Source: Elymus sibiricus (lineage: Eukaryota; Streptophyta; Magnoliopsida; Poales; Poaceae). From it: DNA of 64,000 nt. Positions 1 through 11,618 of this stretch are shown in pieces. The notes below the pieces were generated by a model. It was not told the origin of the DNA. It made no database searches and saw only the letters and a list, made by a program, of their open reading frames with translations. Each line of letters begins with the position of its first letter. The first letter of the stretch is position 1. Where the stretch lies: contig CM077676.1 in the NCBI GenBank assembly GCA_039707655.1, positions 376,654,114-376,718,113 of the forward strand, read 5' to 3'. The translations under genes were made by a program, and so were the position numbers.

Positions 1-819
1 ACATGATTATTGATAGCACAAATCAAATATTAACAGAAGAAAATAACGCTCCAAGCAAAACTCATATTATGTGACGAATAAAAATATAGCTCCAAGTGAA
101 GTTACCGATAATGTTGAAGACGAAAGAGGGATGCCTTCCGGGGAATCCCCAAGCTTAGTTGCTTGGGTCTTCCTTGAATATTACCTTGGAGTGCCTTGGG
201 CATCCCCAATATTAGAGTCTTGCCACTCCTTATTCTCCTTATATCGATATCTCACCCAAAACTTGAAAACTTCAATCACACAAAACTTAACGGAACTTCG
301 TGAGATATGTTAGTATAATAAAAATAAATCATCCACTTTCGTACTGTCAAGACAAGATTCATAATTGTTATCACATAATTCCTACTATGGTCTATCATTT
401 CCACAATTTATATTGCTCAATATAAGCTATGAAAACACTAAAACAAGCAAACTATGCAATAAAAACAGAATCTGTCAAAAACAGAACAGTGTGTAGTAAG
501 CGATTTAAAAACCTAACTTCTGTACCTCCAAAAATTCTGAAAAATTAGGAAAACGTAGAAAATTTGTAACCCAATACTTTTTAAAAATTTCAGAATTTTT
601 TCATGCTCCAGTACAGAATAGAAATTCCAGCACTGGACGGAAAAGTTTCTGTTTTTGCACAGAATCAAATCAACAAGCATCCACACTATCCCAAAGGCTT
701 TACTTGGCACATTATTGAAAGAAAACATATAAAACATGATTACTACAGTAGCTTAATCATGTGGACACACAAAAATAGTAGGAAAAAATATTGGGTTGTC
801 TCCCAACAAGCACTTTTCT
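1..819. other. Non-coding internal region of Gypsy element A
   Basis: No credible coding sequence. It matches the internal region of element B (about 58160-58985). Both contain a block with GCCTTGGGCATCCCCAA and both end next to a TAGCTAGGCAT motif. Short ORFs here are chance readings. Confidence 0.7.
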
Positions 820-1755
820 TTAATGCCTTTTAGCTAGGCATGATGATTTCAATGATGCTCGCATAAAAGTAAAGAATTGAAACACAAAGAGAGCATCATG
901 AAACATATGACTAGCACATTTAAGCCTAACCCACTTCCTATGCATAGGGATTTTGTGAGCAAATAGTTTATGGGAACAATAATCAACTAGCATAGGAAGG
1001 CAAAACAAGTATAGCTTCAAAACTTTCAACACATAGAGAGGAAACTTGATATTATTGCAACACCTACAAGCATATGATCCTCTCTCATAATAATTTTCAG
1101 TAGCATCATGAATGAATTCAACAATATAGCTATCACATAAAGCATTCTTTTCATGATCCACAAGCATAGAAATTTTACTACTCTCCACATAAGCAATTTT
1201 CTTCTCATTCATGATAGTGGGAGCAAACTCAACAAAATAACTATCATGAGATACTTGATTGGCATAATCCACTTGAAAATTAAAATCATGATGACAAGTT
1301 TCATAGTTATCATTATTCTTTATAGCATACATGTCATCACAATAATCATCATAAATAGCAACTTTGTTGTCATAATCAATTGAAACCTCTTCCAAAATAG
1401 TGGATTCATCATTAAATAAAGTCACGACCTCTCCAAATCCACTTTCATCAATATAATCATCATAAATAGGAGGCATGCAATCATCCTAATAAATTTGCTC
1501 ATCAAAACTTGAGGGAGTAAAAATATCATCTTCATCAAACATAGCATCCCCAAGCTTATGGGTTTGCATATCACTAGCATCGTGGATATTCATAGAACTC
1601 ATACTAGCAACATTGCAATCATGCTCATCATTCAAAGATTTTATGCCAAACATTTTATAGAATTCTTCTTCTATCAATTGAGCACAATTTTTTGATCCAT
1701 CATTTTCAAGAAAGACATGATAAAGACGAATAATATGAGGCAACCTCAATTCCAT
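820..1755 (-). pseudogene. Unassigned acidic retroelement ORF of Gypsy element A
   Basis: Two open stretches (1755-1486 and 1476-820) share one frame and are separated by a single in-frame stop near 1480-1485, giving roughly 310 codons. The product is rich in Asp, Asn and Tyr (for example YDDYCDDMYAIKNND) and contains MHRKWVRLK near its C-terminus. It occupies the first coding position after the primer binding site, where element B in this window carries gag. I see no gag, zinc-knuckle, protease or polymerase motif. I recognise it as a recurrent Triticeae retroelement ORF but cannot assign a function. The stop suggests this copy is dead. Confidence 0.6.
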
Positions 1756-1854
1756 TTTTTTTGTAGTTTTATTTTATAAACCAAACTAGTGATAAAACAA
1801 GAAACTAAAAGATTCGATTGCAAGATCTAAAGATATACCTTCAAGCACTCACCT

Positions 1855-1871
1855 CCCTGGCAACGGCGCCA
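1855..1871 (-). promoter_or_regulatory. Primer binding site, tRNA-Asp type (element A)
   Basis: The plus strand reads CCCTGGCAACGGCGCCA. This matches the 3' end of plant tRNA-Asp(GUC), CCCCGGCAACGGCG plus CCA, with one C-to-T change. It lies 10 bp from the LTR edge, so minus-strand DNA synthesis would be primed here and the LTR at 1882-3587 is the 5' LTR. Confidence 0.8.
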
Positions 1872-1881
1872 GAAAAGAGCT

Positions 1882-2942
1882 TGATGTCTACTACACAACT
1901 TATTCTTGTAGACTCGTGTTGGGCCTCCAAGCGCAGAGTTTTGTAGGAGAGTAGCAATTTTCCCTCAAGTGGATGACCTAAGGTTTATCAATCCGTAGGA
2001 GGCGTAGGTTGAAGATGGTATCTCTCAAACAACCCTGCAACCAAATACAAGAAATCTCTTGTGTCCCCAACACACCCAATACAATGGTAAATTGTATAGG
2101 TGCACTAGTTCGGCGAAGAGATGGTGATACAATGGATAGTAGAAATATATTTTTATAATCTGAATAAATAAAAACAGAAAGGTAGCAAACGATAAAAGTG
2201 AGCACAAACGGTATTGCAATGCTTAAAAACAAGGCCTAGGGTCCATACTTTCGCTAGTGCAATCTCTCAACAATGCTAATATAATTGGATCATATAACAA
2301 TCCCTCAACGTGCGACAAAGAATCACTCCAAAGTTCCAATTCGCGGAGAACATAAGATAGAAATTGTTGTAGGGTACAAGACCACCTCAAAGTTATCTTT
2401 TCCGATCAATCTATTGAGCCATCCCTATAAGTGTCACGAATAGCCCTAGAGTTCGTACTAAAATAACACCATATGAAACACATCAACCAACCCTAATGTC
2501 ACCTAGATACTCCAATGTCACCACAAGTATCCGTGAGTTGATTGTTCGATATGCATCAAACAACTTCAGATTCATAATATTCAATCCAACACAAAGAACT
2601 TCAAGGAGCTCCCCAAAGTTTCTATCGGAGAAAAGATAATGAAAACGTGCATCAACCCCTATGCATAGATTACCCCAATGTCACCTCGGGAATCCGCGAG
2701 TTGAGTGCCAAAACATATATCAAGTGAATCAATATAATACCCCATTGTCACCACGGGTATTCATATGCAAGACATACATCAAGTGTTCTCAAATCTGAAA
2801 TATTCAATCCGACAATAACAAAACCTCAAAGGGAAAAAGATTCGATTCATCACAATAAGGATAGAGAGAGAAGAAATACCATATGATCCAACTATATTAA
2901 CAAAGCTCGCGATACATCAAGATCGTGCCAAATCAAGAGCAC

Positions 2943-2994
<52 letters not shown>

Positions 2995-3587
2995 ACATAG
3001 CTACTGGTACAAACCCTCAGCCCCGAGAGTGAACTACTCCCTCCTTGTCATGGAGACTGCCGGGATGATGAAGATGGCCTCCGATGATGCTTTCCCCCCT
3101 CCGGCAGGGTGCCGGAAAAGGGCTGTAGATGAGATCGTGAAGGTATAGAGGCTTGCGGCGGCGTAAAAACTCATCTAGGTTAACTTTCGGGGGTTTCTGA
3201 ATATATATATGATTTTTTGGCGTTGGAATCACGCGAAGAGGTGCCAAAGGGGGCCCACGAGGCACCAGGTCGCGCCTGGGGGGGTGGCGCGCCCTGGTGG
3301 CTCGTGGAGCCCCTGTGGGTCTTCTGGCCTCCTCCCGAAGCTTCTAGTGTCTCTTATGTTCCAGAAAAAATCGTCAAAAAGTTTCGCTGCATTTGGACTT
3401 CATTTGATATAGATTTTCTGGAAAACCAAAAACAAGCAGAAAACAGCAACTGGCACTGGGCACTAGGTCAATATGTTAGTTCATGAAAATCATATAAAAG
3501 TCATATAAAAGTGCACCAAAATCATACAAAACTATAATAAACATGGCATGAATACTTTATAAATTATAGATACGTTGGAGACGTATC
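1882..3587 (-). repeat. 5' LTR of Gypsy element A
   Basis: About 1.7 kb with TG...CA ends on the plus strand (TGATGTCT at 1882, ACGTATCA ending at 3587). It contains a pure GA microsatellite at about 2945-2990 (roughly 23 units). The right boundary is sharp because Gypsy gag coding sequence on the opposite strand begins directly after it. Confidence 0.85.
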
Positions 3588-4404
3588 ACCGAGCAGAAGG
3601 AGCCCGTAGAGGCACCTACGGAGGATGATCTTGAGGACATGGGCACTTTCAACAATGGGTCGACCGAGGATTACCTGCCGGAATCCAAGGACGATCTTAG
3701 CCTCGGACCCGAGGACTTCGTGGTACCCATAAGCCCATCTGAGCAGGCACGGTTCCAACGGCGGTTAATCGCAACTGCACGAAGCATGAAGAGGAAGCAG
3801 CAAGAGCTGTACACTCACGAAAACGCGCTCAACGAAAAGTGGGTAAAAGTCCTCACTGCCGAAGCAGACCTTGAGGCCCGACGTACTGCCACCAAATCGT
3901 ACCCTAAAAGGCGGCTGCTGCCCGACTTCAATGACGAGATAGCAAACAACGAGCAATTCACGCACGGCAATGCAGGACAGGCTGACCGCCCCCCTAGAGG
4001 GCGAGACCGGCCAACAGGGGCAAACACAGAACCCCCTGCAAAAACCCGCCCTCACGGCAAGAGTGCGGTAGGATTCAATGAGCCTTATGACCTGCGCGAC
4101 AAGATACAGGCCAATAAGGCCCCTCCCCGATCCATCTATGGATCACGGGATCGCGCGCCCGCCGGCTTCGAGGGCTACGACGCCTGGTTAGACATGCACG
4201 ATAAAGCTCGGGAGCAGACGCGGGCCAGGACAACGGCCAATACGTGACCAGAGGCGGCTCAATTCCGAGGACCCGCCCATCCGGTCTGCTTTACAGACGA
4301 GGTCATGGAGCATCAGTTCTCAGAGGGGTTTAAACCCATTAACATCGATCAATACAATGGAACAACCGACCCGGCTGTCTGGATCGAGGATTTTCTTCTC
4401 CACA
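3588..4404 (+). pseudogene. Gypsy gag fragment
   Basis: An open frame from 3588 continues through MGTFNNGSTEDYLPESKDDL (3639) to a TGA at 4245-4247, then resumes in the same frame (PEAAQFRGPAHP, FTDEVMEHQF, DPAVWIEDFLLH) until 4404. This is the N-terminal part of a gag polyprotein of a common Triticeae Gypsy family: the DPAVWIEDFLLH block precedes the retrotransposon gag domain. The single stop could be a CGA-to-TGA transition. The sequence is cut on the left by the LTR of element A and on the right by an unrelated segment at 4405, so it is a relic of an older element. Confidence 0.75.
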
Positions 4405-5455
4405 GAGGCCGACCCGTCCTGCTCCTCTTCTGCGCAGCCGCCATCGTCGCCACGCACTCTGCTCCTCCACGCCTACCTCCCCCCACCGAGCTCTCTCATC
4501 TCATAGGGCATGAGCTGCTCGTGGAGGCTCAGCAGTTCCTCCATGATGGCGACTGTTAGGGCTGGTGGACGCCATTCAGCACGGACGTGTCTTGCTTTGT
4601 GCAAGTCGAGGTGGTCGCCGACGGCGGGAGTGGCATCAACGCGTCGGTTTCCGACGGTGTCAGCCCAACTCATCATGCTGGAGCCGCGGCACTTCCAGGG
4701 TCGTGATCTACCACTACGACGAGGCCATGCAGCTTCACCTCCGAGCAAGGAGCAAAGGCCAGATGTAATAGTTGCCTGTTCCCTGTTCCCACGCACTGCT
4801 TGTTCCATAGATTTTTTTTGGCTAACTTTTGGTATGACGTAAGCATATGAGTTCTGTCAAATTCAGCGGCGATTGGCAATATAAGTGGACGATATGATGA
4901 AGGTTGTTGCATGCAGGTAACTGTGACCTAGCAGGACGTACGCATTAGTAATTTAGTAGTATGCAGGTGTTGTCTTCCTAATGTACAAGCTGACAAAGTA
5001 GTTGTATGCCATGACATGATGTTTCCTTCGTAGTCATGCAGATTTTGTAGCTTGCCGGATTACTAGAAGTTGGAACAAATTAACCTTATCTAATGGATTA
5101 ATGTTCAAGTGCATGGATGAGAGATCAGTTTCCTACTCGATCGGTGTTCTCTCTAGAATTCTCAACGGTGACTTCTTCATTTCCTTCTAGGCGAAATCAC
5201 CTGGTTGAACTCGCGATCTTATAGAGCCAATATATCTGGAGCCTACAGGTTTTGTTCCTTCTTTTGGAATGCAAAGTAAAAAAAATCATTGTGTGAGGGT
5301 GAAGCTATTTGTTAGAAAAAACTAATTCTTATGAACTTTGGAAGCTAGAGCTTTATGATTTACCAAGTATGGTTATACGTAGTTCTGGAGTTGCAACAAC
5401 ATCCCAACTTTAACAGTACAGCTAACACTATAAGTATAATAAGCGCTCTTATGCA
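4405..5455 (+). repeat. Duplicated segment X, copy 1
   Basis: Starts abruptly at GAGGCCGACCCGTCC after the gag fragment and ends at ...CTTATGCA. The same sequence recurs at 5783-5868 plus 8175-9129 with only small differences, for example a short deletion near 8612. It looks like genic DNA: a GC-rich start then an AT-rich intron-like tail. I could not identify a protein; the ORFs (4510-4842, 4473-4808 on the other strand) are short and overlap on opposite strands. It may be a host gene fragment moved by a Helitron. Confidence 0.75.
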
Positions 5456-5782
5456 TCTCTACTCCTAAAGGGGGAGTCTGCGGCTGTGATGGTAGGTCAT
5501 GGTACGTCGTCGTTCGCTTCGTTCGTTTCGCTTCGATCGTAATTCAAGTGTCTTCCGATCGAGGGGATAATCGCGTTGTAATCCCCGATTTCCAGGTAAG
5601 GCAAGTCTCTCCTGGAAATAATCCACAATCAAATCCTAACTTTCCTGTGGAATCCCACCAACCGCTTCAGTTTTTTTTAGTATGCCAGAATTTTCTACCC
5701 TAACAATTCCACCGGTTCTCACCACATCTCTCCTCACCTCCCAGGTTATCATCACCTACCGACCTCTCCTGTGCGCCCCCTG
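5456..5782 (+). mobile_element. Candidate Helitron 5' end and leader
   Basis: TCTCTACTCCTAAAGGGGG begins at 5456 directly after an A. That fits the TC...CTA-type 5' terminus of plant Helitrons. In copy 2 of segment X the equivalent site reads ATGCATGATATAT uninterrupted, consistent with insertion at A^T. No matching 3' hairpin with CTAG is evident close by, so the extent is unknown. The leader has no convincing ORF. Confidence 0.4.
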
Positions 5783-5868
5783 GAGGCCGACCCGTCCTGC
5801 TTCTCTTCTGCGCAGCCGCCATCGTCACCACGCACTCTGCTCCTCCACGCTTCCCCCACCGAGCTCTC

Positions 5869-6026
5869 TGTTAGAAGGGAATAGAGATGATTTGGTGGAA
5901 TCGATGTTTATTGCTTGAGCCTCGTGGGCATATATATAGGAGTACAATGACCAACTTGGAGTACAAGACAAGGTAGGAAAAAATCCTAGTCTATCCTATA
6001 CTTCCTAATAATCAATATACTCAACA
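5869..6026 (-). repeat. 3' LTR of TRIM-like element 1
   Basis: 158 bp, TG...CA on the plus strand. It contains a TATATATAGGAG segment and is nearly identical to 8017-8174. Confidence 0.85.
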
Positions 6027-6984
6027 TTCCCCCGCAGTCACAACGGTAGCGACGCAGACGGTGAGACTGGAGAAGAATCTGAAGGTGAGCCGACGGACAT
6101 CCCCCCCCCCCCCCCCCACAGTCGTAACGGTCGACGCATCGCGGAAGTCGTGGCTGGAGTGAAAACCGACGAGGTTGCTCAAGCAAGGCGATAGCCCTTT
6201 GTGCCGATGTCGATGTAGCCGAGAGCGTAGGGTGGTGTAGCCGTGGTCGAGGTAGCCGTGCGAAGAACGCCGTGGTCGATGTCGAGTTGGGGTTCGAGGA
6301 AGTCGCCGTGGAGCCGCGGGCGCAAGGAGGCGTCGAGTTAGTCATGGGCGCAGTGGTGTCGAAGTAGTGGTGCGCCGGGGAGAAGACGATGTTGACGACG
6401 CGTCGCGACGGGGTTGCCAAGCCCGGGGACACATCGTAGACGAAGGCACGCACCGGTGTTGCCAGCACCGGGCATGCGTAGACGGACGAAGACGAAGTTG
6501 ACGAAGCGTTGCACTAGGCTTGCCAGGCCCGGGGACACGTCGTGGACGAAGGCACGCATCGGTGTTGCCAGCACCGGGCATGCATAGACGAGGGACCTGC
6601 ACGAGCTGTACGCCATGTCGAGGAGTCGGAGGGGCCAGCAGAGAAGGACTCGACGATGGTTGCGGCGCCAATCGGCGCGGGGCTGATGTCGCCAACGGTG
6701 GTCGGAGTAGACGAAGTGGTCGGAGAAGATGACGGCGACGCTGGCGACGAACTGGTGCTGGACGAAGACGAAGGGGGTGGACAGGCGGCGGCGGCTACGG
6801 AGGTAGCGGCGGCGGCGGCCGAAGAAGAGCGGCGGCGGCGGCCTGACGGCGGCGGCGGCGGCTAGGTTAGGAGTGCGGCGGCGGTGCTCGAAGTAGGCGA
6901 GGAACCCAACAGCGTGACGAAGACCGGCGCGGACGGTGGCGTTCCCGCGCCGAGGGAGGCGGCGCGGCGCATACCACGGGAAGT

Positions 6985-7420
6985 CGACGCGTGGTGACGG
7001 CGGAGTGGACCGCGGGCCGCGGCGCTACGGCCCGTAGGGGCGACGCAGCGGCGGCGGGCAGGTCGGGGCGACGGCGGGAAGACCTTGGGCGGCGGCGTGG
7101 ACCGCGTGCCGCGTCGCTACGGCCCGAAGGGGCGGCGCAGCGGCGGTGCGCAGGTCGATGTCGTGGGGAGAACCACTGGCCGGGGGCGACGGCCCGACGG
7201 GAGGCGGCGTGGACCGCGTGCCGCGGCGCGACAGCCCTAAGGGGCGACGCAAAGGCGACGGCGGCTACGGGGGTAGCCGGTGGGAGGATCTCGGGGTGGC
7301 GGCGTGGACCGCACGTCGCAGCGCGACAGCCCGAAGGGGCGTCGGTGGGAGCGGCGCGGGTCGGGGCAGCCGGCGGGATGACCTCGGGGCGGCGACGCAG
7401 CGATCCGAAGGGACGACGCG
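6985..7420. repeat. Degenerate GC-rich tandem repeats inside TRIM-like element 1
   Basis: A block with GTGGACCGCGxGCCGCGGCG followed by CTACGGCCCGAAGGGGCGAC recurs several times at irregular 60-110-bp spacing. A similar array is present in TRIM-like element 2 (about 30800-31220). The long ORFs on both strands of this region follow from the GC richness and repetition. Confidence 0.6.
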
Positions 7421-8016
7421 GCGGCAACCGATGGCTCGATCGGTAGTAGGCGCGTGCTCGGGGACGGCTTGGCGAAGACAGGCGTGCGATCGGTTGATCA
7501 GACCGACGGCGGCGCTGTACGCGCCATGGCGGGGACGACGCGCTGATCGGAGTCGATGGCGACGTTGTCGGTGATGTCCCGGGCGATGACGCCGAAGACG
7601 AACCGGCGATGGAGACCGCGCGGATGAGCGGCCGGCAGCGACGCACGAAGGCGTCCCTTGGGCGGCGCGTCCAGCCTTGCCGCACGGTTGAGGAGGAAGC
7701 GGCCGGTGGAGTCGGCGCCGATGTCGGAGTAGAGGCACGGGGCTCGACGGCGGCGGCGGGCGACGCAAACCGATCTTAGATCGGAAAACCAAAAAGTAAA
7801 CGCCGATCAAAGCGACCGGCTAGAGAGAGAAAAACCCGAAGCAAGGGCTCGGGAAAAAGACTCTCTAGGGCAGCCGGTCGACACGACCGGCGGACGAACC
7901 CTAGGTACGGGCGGCGCGGCCCCCGGCGGCGGTCATGGAGGCCGACCGCCCCGGGGACGGCGCGAGGCGGAAGCGGCGGGCGGCGGCTAGGGTTTGGATC
8001 GGTTAGGCTGATACCA

Positions 8017-8174
8017 TGTTAGAAGGGAATAGAGATGATTTGGTGGAATCGATGTTTATTGCTTGAGCCTCGTGGGCATATATATAGGAGTACAATGACC
8101 AACTTGGAGTACAAGACAAGGTAGGACAAAATCATAGTCTATCATATACTTCCTAATAATCAATATACTCAACA
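8017..8174 (-). repeat. 5' LTR of TRIM-like element 1
   Basis: 158 bp next to the PBS-like GCTGATACCA. It is followed by resumption of segment X at 8175. Confidence 0.85.
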
Positions 8175-9129
8175 CTCCCTCATCTCATAGAGCATGAGCT
8201 GCTCGTGGAGGCTCAGCAGTTCCTCCATGATGGCGACGGTTAGGGCTGGTGAACGCCATTCAGCACGGACGTGTCTTGCTTTGTGCAAGTCGAGGTGGTC
8301 GCCGACGGCGGGAGTGGCATCAACGCGTCGGTTTCCGACGGTGTCAGCCCAACTCATCATGCTGGAGCCGCGGCACTTCCAGGGTCGTGATCTACCACTA
8401 CGACGAGGCCATACAGCTTCACCTCCGAGCAAGGAGCAAAGGCCAGATGTAATAGTTGCCTGTTCCCTGTTCCCACGCACTGCTTGTTCCATAGATTTTG
8501 TTGGCCACCTTTTGGTATGACGTAAGCATATGAGTTCTGTCAAATTCAGCGGCGATTGGCAATATAAGTGGACGATATGATGAAGGTTGTTGCATGCAGG
8601 TAACTGTGACCTACGCATTACTAATTTAGTAGTATGCAGATGTTGTCTTCCTAATGTACAAGCTGACAAAGTAGTTGTATACCATGACATGATGTTTCCT
8701 TCGTAGTCATGCAGATTTTGTAGCTTGCCGGATTACTAGAAGTCGCAACAAATTAACCTTATCTAATGGATTAATGTTCAAGTGCATGGATGAGAGATCA
8801 GTTTCCTACTCTATCGGTGTTCTCTCTAGAGTTCTCAACGGTGACTTCTTCATTTCCTTCTAGGCGAAATCACCTGGTTGAACTCGCGATCTTATAGAGC
8901 CAATATATCTGGAGCCTACAGGTTTTGTTCCTTCTTTTGGAATGCAAAGTAAAAAAAAATCATTGTGTGAGGGTGAAGCTATTTGTTAGAAAAAACTAAT
9001 TCTTATGAACTTTGGAAGCTAGAGCTTTATGATTTACCAAGTATGGTTATACATAGTTCTGGAGTTGCAACAACATCCCAACTTTAACAGTACAGCTAAC
9101 ACTATAAGTATAATAAGCGCTCTTATGCA

Positions 9130-9958
9130 TGATATATTGTAATACTGATAAAATTACTGTTAGAGGCAAATTTCAGCTCTCATAGGGTGCTGATATATTG
9201 TAACCTTTATGGATATTTTCTAGCAACATTAATGGATATTTTTGATATTTTGTTTGATGATAAAAATGGATCATCGTAATCTTTCGGATGAATATTTTGA
9301 AGCTGGATAAACTGGTTTTGTAGCATGCCTCTACACATGTACATTCAATTTTATATCAATTTGTTGGAAGTCACAAATAGAATATGAAGAAAAGCATGTA
9401 AAAAGGTAATATGTTTTTAACAGGTTCTCTTCTATGTCATAATTGATTTAGAATGTTCAGGATGAGCTTCTTTCGATACTTTGTGGATGATGAAGCAGCA
9501 ATCAAGGCTCTTCAGTTTTGTCGTTGTTTGATTCGGCCTGCAGTTTCTACAAATGATGTGCCGCTTAGGCTTTGGATTGCGCATTCTTATATGTTGACCA
9601 TCTCATCCTTGTGGCAAGTAAACAGATATACTCCTTGCTTTGATACACGTATTTTGCAATGAACATTCTCATCTGTGCATGTTTACGTACATTTTGTCAA
9701 ACGGATTCTTTTTGTCTGTCCTTGTAGAAACAAAAAAATCCAGTAGGTGGCTTTATAAACGAAAGGAAAAAAAATCAAATTTATTAGCAAACTAATCAAA
9801 GTCAAGCCTCACATCAAGGTATTTTTTTGGGGTATTAATCCCATGTGCTGAATTTCGTGTTAGCATAGTTGAAGCACCGCAGGTCACGTATTGATGATTA
9901 GCAGGTCTCTGATTGGGCTTCTCATATTATTTGTCGTCTCCAAGAAAATTCTGAGGTA
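9130..9958. other. Unassigned AT-rich sequence downstream of segment X
   Basis: Continuation of copy 2 of segment X. A short open stretch at 9453-9662 (contains DDEAAIKALQFCRCLIRP) is preceded by an AG and ends near SSLWQ before a possible GT donor, so it could be an old exon. I cannot match it to a family. Confidence 0.35.
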
Positions 9959-10201
9959 CTACCTCCGGTCCTTTTTACTCCGCGTATTAGATTTGTGTCA
10001 TGTCAAACTCTGCAAAGTTTGACCTAATTTATATTAAAAAAAATACCAAATATATATACTATAAAACTTTATTTCATAATGAGTCTCACAATATTGATTT
10101 GGTATTGTGAATATTGATACTTTTTTCTATAAGTTGGTCAAAGTAGAGATACTTTGACCTCAGACAAAACTTAAATGCAAACTAAAAAGGACCGGAGGGA
10201 G
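9959..10201. mobile_element. Stowaway (Tc1/Mariner) MITE
   Basis: 243 bp with inverted termini CTACCTCCGGTCCTTTTTA and the reverse complement ending AAAAAGGACCGGAGGGAG, flanked by TA at 9957-9958 and 10202-10203. The interior is AT-rich and partly self-complementary. This is a typical Triticeae Stowaway type with the CTCCCTCCGGTCC terminus. Confidence 0.9.
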
Positions 10202-11618
10202 TACCATGGGAGTTCTTGAGGCTTCTGTTAATTCAGAAAAAGCAAGTTGTCGTTTCTCTGGAGTTACTGTATATCTACTATGGGATCTTTTTGCTTGCTT
10301 TTAAGATTTGGGAAGATGTGCATGATGCATGAAACAATGAAGAGTTCATAATTTGACAGACATTGGCTTAGTTAATATGTGTTTCTACATGTCACTCCGG
10401 CGCAGGAGTTCAGTGACCTCACTCCGGCATGATCCCGCCCATGATGCTACATTATGCGCTTTATAGGCAAGTGCCTGCTCCGTGGCACCGTGCCCGCTAA
10501 GCCGATGGCCTCCTCGCAAATGTGTGCCATGCGGGTTGCAGCGACAGGAACAGGAGGAGCAGGTGGGTACCGTCTACCTGGATTTGCAGCTGCTCGACCG
10601 CTTGAGCCACACACATGGCCAGGCTCCGGGAATTCTTTAGAAGGACATGGCAGGGTCACCCCACCACGCTTGTCTACCTTCCCTTATTTTTGTTTCTCTT
10701 ATGCTTTTTTATTTTCTTTATGTTTCAGGGTTCCTGATGTTTTATATGATAGAGAACATGAGCATGAAAGAATGCCTCCATGGTACTAATGCACATCTCA
10801 GATGATAACATTCTTCTATTTTTTTTCTAGCTAAGCTTTCACACTGATCATGCATCCTAGAAAAGATCTTCTGAGGGCGCCACTCATTGGAACTTGATAA
10901 TAGGTACAAATTTGGTACGTTGCTGATAATGCAATGTGTCTCCAGCACACACAAAAAATCCATCGAGCAGCCAAAATTGTACTACTACTTTTCCGGTATC
11001 AGATGTTAGTGTTGTGGGCCACTCACTCTTTGCAGAAACCCGACACAGAAGGTTTTGTTCACCATTTTGTATCTGACAGGAGCTCTGCCGTTATCATTAC
11101 AGAAGGAAGAAAGTTGTACAATCGCTGGAGTTCCCATTACAGAAAGAGAAATAATAGAATAAAAAACTGAACCGATTACTCGCGAAATGATAGACCCAAA
11201 GCATGAAGTTCATGATGTTAAGTGCTCATAATTGATTGGATTGATTTAGTGTAGTTGTGGTTCTGGATCAGTTATGTGTTTTGGTATGATTGTGTGATTG
11301 ATCTTGATGTTATTTCTAATAATAGAAGAGACGTGCACTTAGCTCGCCTAATATATATATAGTATATTTTTTAAAGGAAGGAGTGTTTCTTCCTTTCAGA
11401 TTTTTGTATGTTTCATATGTCCCAATCCGGTCCATGGCTCTTTTTTGTTCGTGCTGGCATATGAGGTCCAGTGCATGGAAACCAATCACCGATTAATCGC
11501 TTGATTCAGCAATAGCATTGGACCTGTACCAGATATATTTCTGAAATAACCCGTGTCTATGTAGGTTCAATACTATTAGAGTCCATGTCGTTTTGGTGGT
11601 TATACGTTTGTATCTGTA
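10202..11618. other. Unassigned sequence, no supported gene
   Basis: Mixed composition. An ORF at 10454-10789 ends VPDVLYDREHEHERMPPWY, which looks protein-like at its C-terminus, but the upstream part is low-complexity and I cannot assign it. It is possibly a residue of a captured gene with introns. No RNA gene or terminal repeat recognised. Confidence 0.3.

Larger units (their letters stand above)
1..3587 (-). mobile_element. Gypsy-type LTR retrotransposon A, partial (5' half on minus strand)
   Basis: The 5' LTR (1882-3587) lies on the right and the internal region runs left and off the window. A tRNA-Asp-type primer binding site abuts the LTR, so the element reads on the minus strand. The LTR ends are TGATGTCTACTACAC and GACGTATCA, a pair I recognise from very abundant Triticeae Gypsy repeats of the Sabrina/WHAM group; the exact family is not certain. 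The internal stretch 48-840 is homologous to 58160-58985 of Gypsy element B in this window, although the coding modules next to the PBS differ. No reverse transcriptase or integrase is visible in the part present. Confidence 0.85.
5869..8174 (-). mobile_element. TRIM-like non-autonomous LTR element 1
   Basis: Complete 2306-bp element with two 158-bp LTRs (5869-6026, 8017-8174) that start TGTTAG and end CAACA; I count three mismatches between them. A TSD is CTCTC at 5864-5868 against CTCCC at 8175-8179, one change. The PBS-like GCTGATACCA (8007-8016) abuts the right LTR and a polypurine tract (minus strand GCGGGGGAA, 6027-6035) abuts the left one, so it reads on the minus strand. The internal region is extremely GC-rich and lacks gag or pol. 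The PBS resembles initiator-Met tRNA (…CTGATACCA), which suggests a deletion derivative of a Copia element. Confidence 0.85.
5783..9129 (+). repeat. Duplicated segment X, copy 2 (interrupted)
   Basis: Two parts, 5783-5868 and 8175-9129, together match copy 1 (4405-5455). The interruption is the TRIM-like element at 5869-8174. Here the segment continues past the copy-1 breakpoint as TGATATATTGTAAT. The first part has a small deletion relative to copy 1 within the CCACG...CCCCACCGAG stretch. Confidence 0.75.

Noticed and set aside
1855..1871. tRNA-Asp gene end
   Set aside because: Only the 3' acceptor-like 17 bases are present next to an LTR; this is a primer binding site.
6867..7810. Long Arg/Pro-rich ORFs on both strands of the TRIM interior
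   Set aside because: Overlapping open frames on opposite strands in very GC-rich repetitive DNA; no domain, and the two element copies do not conserve the frames.
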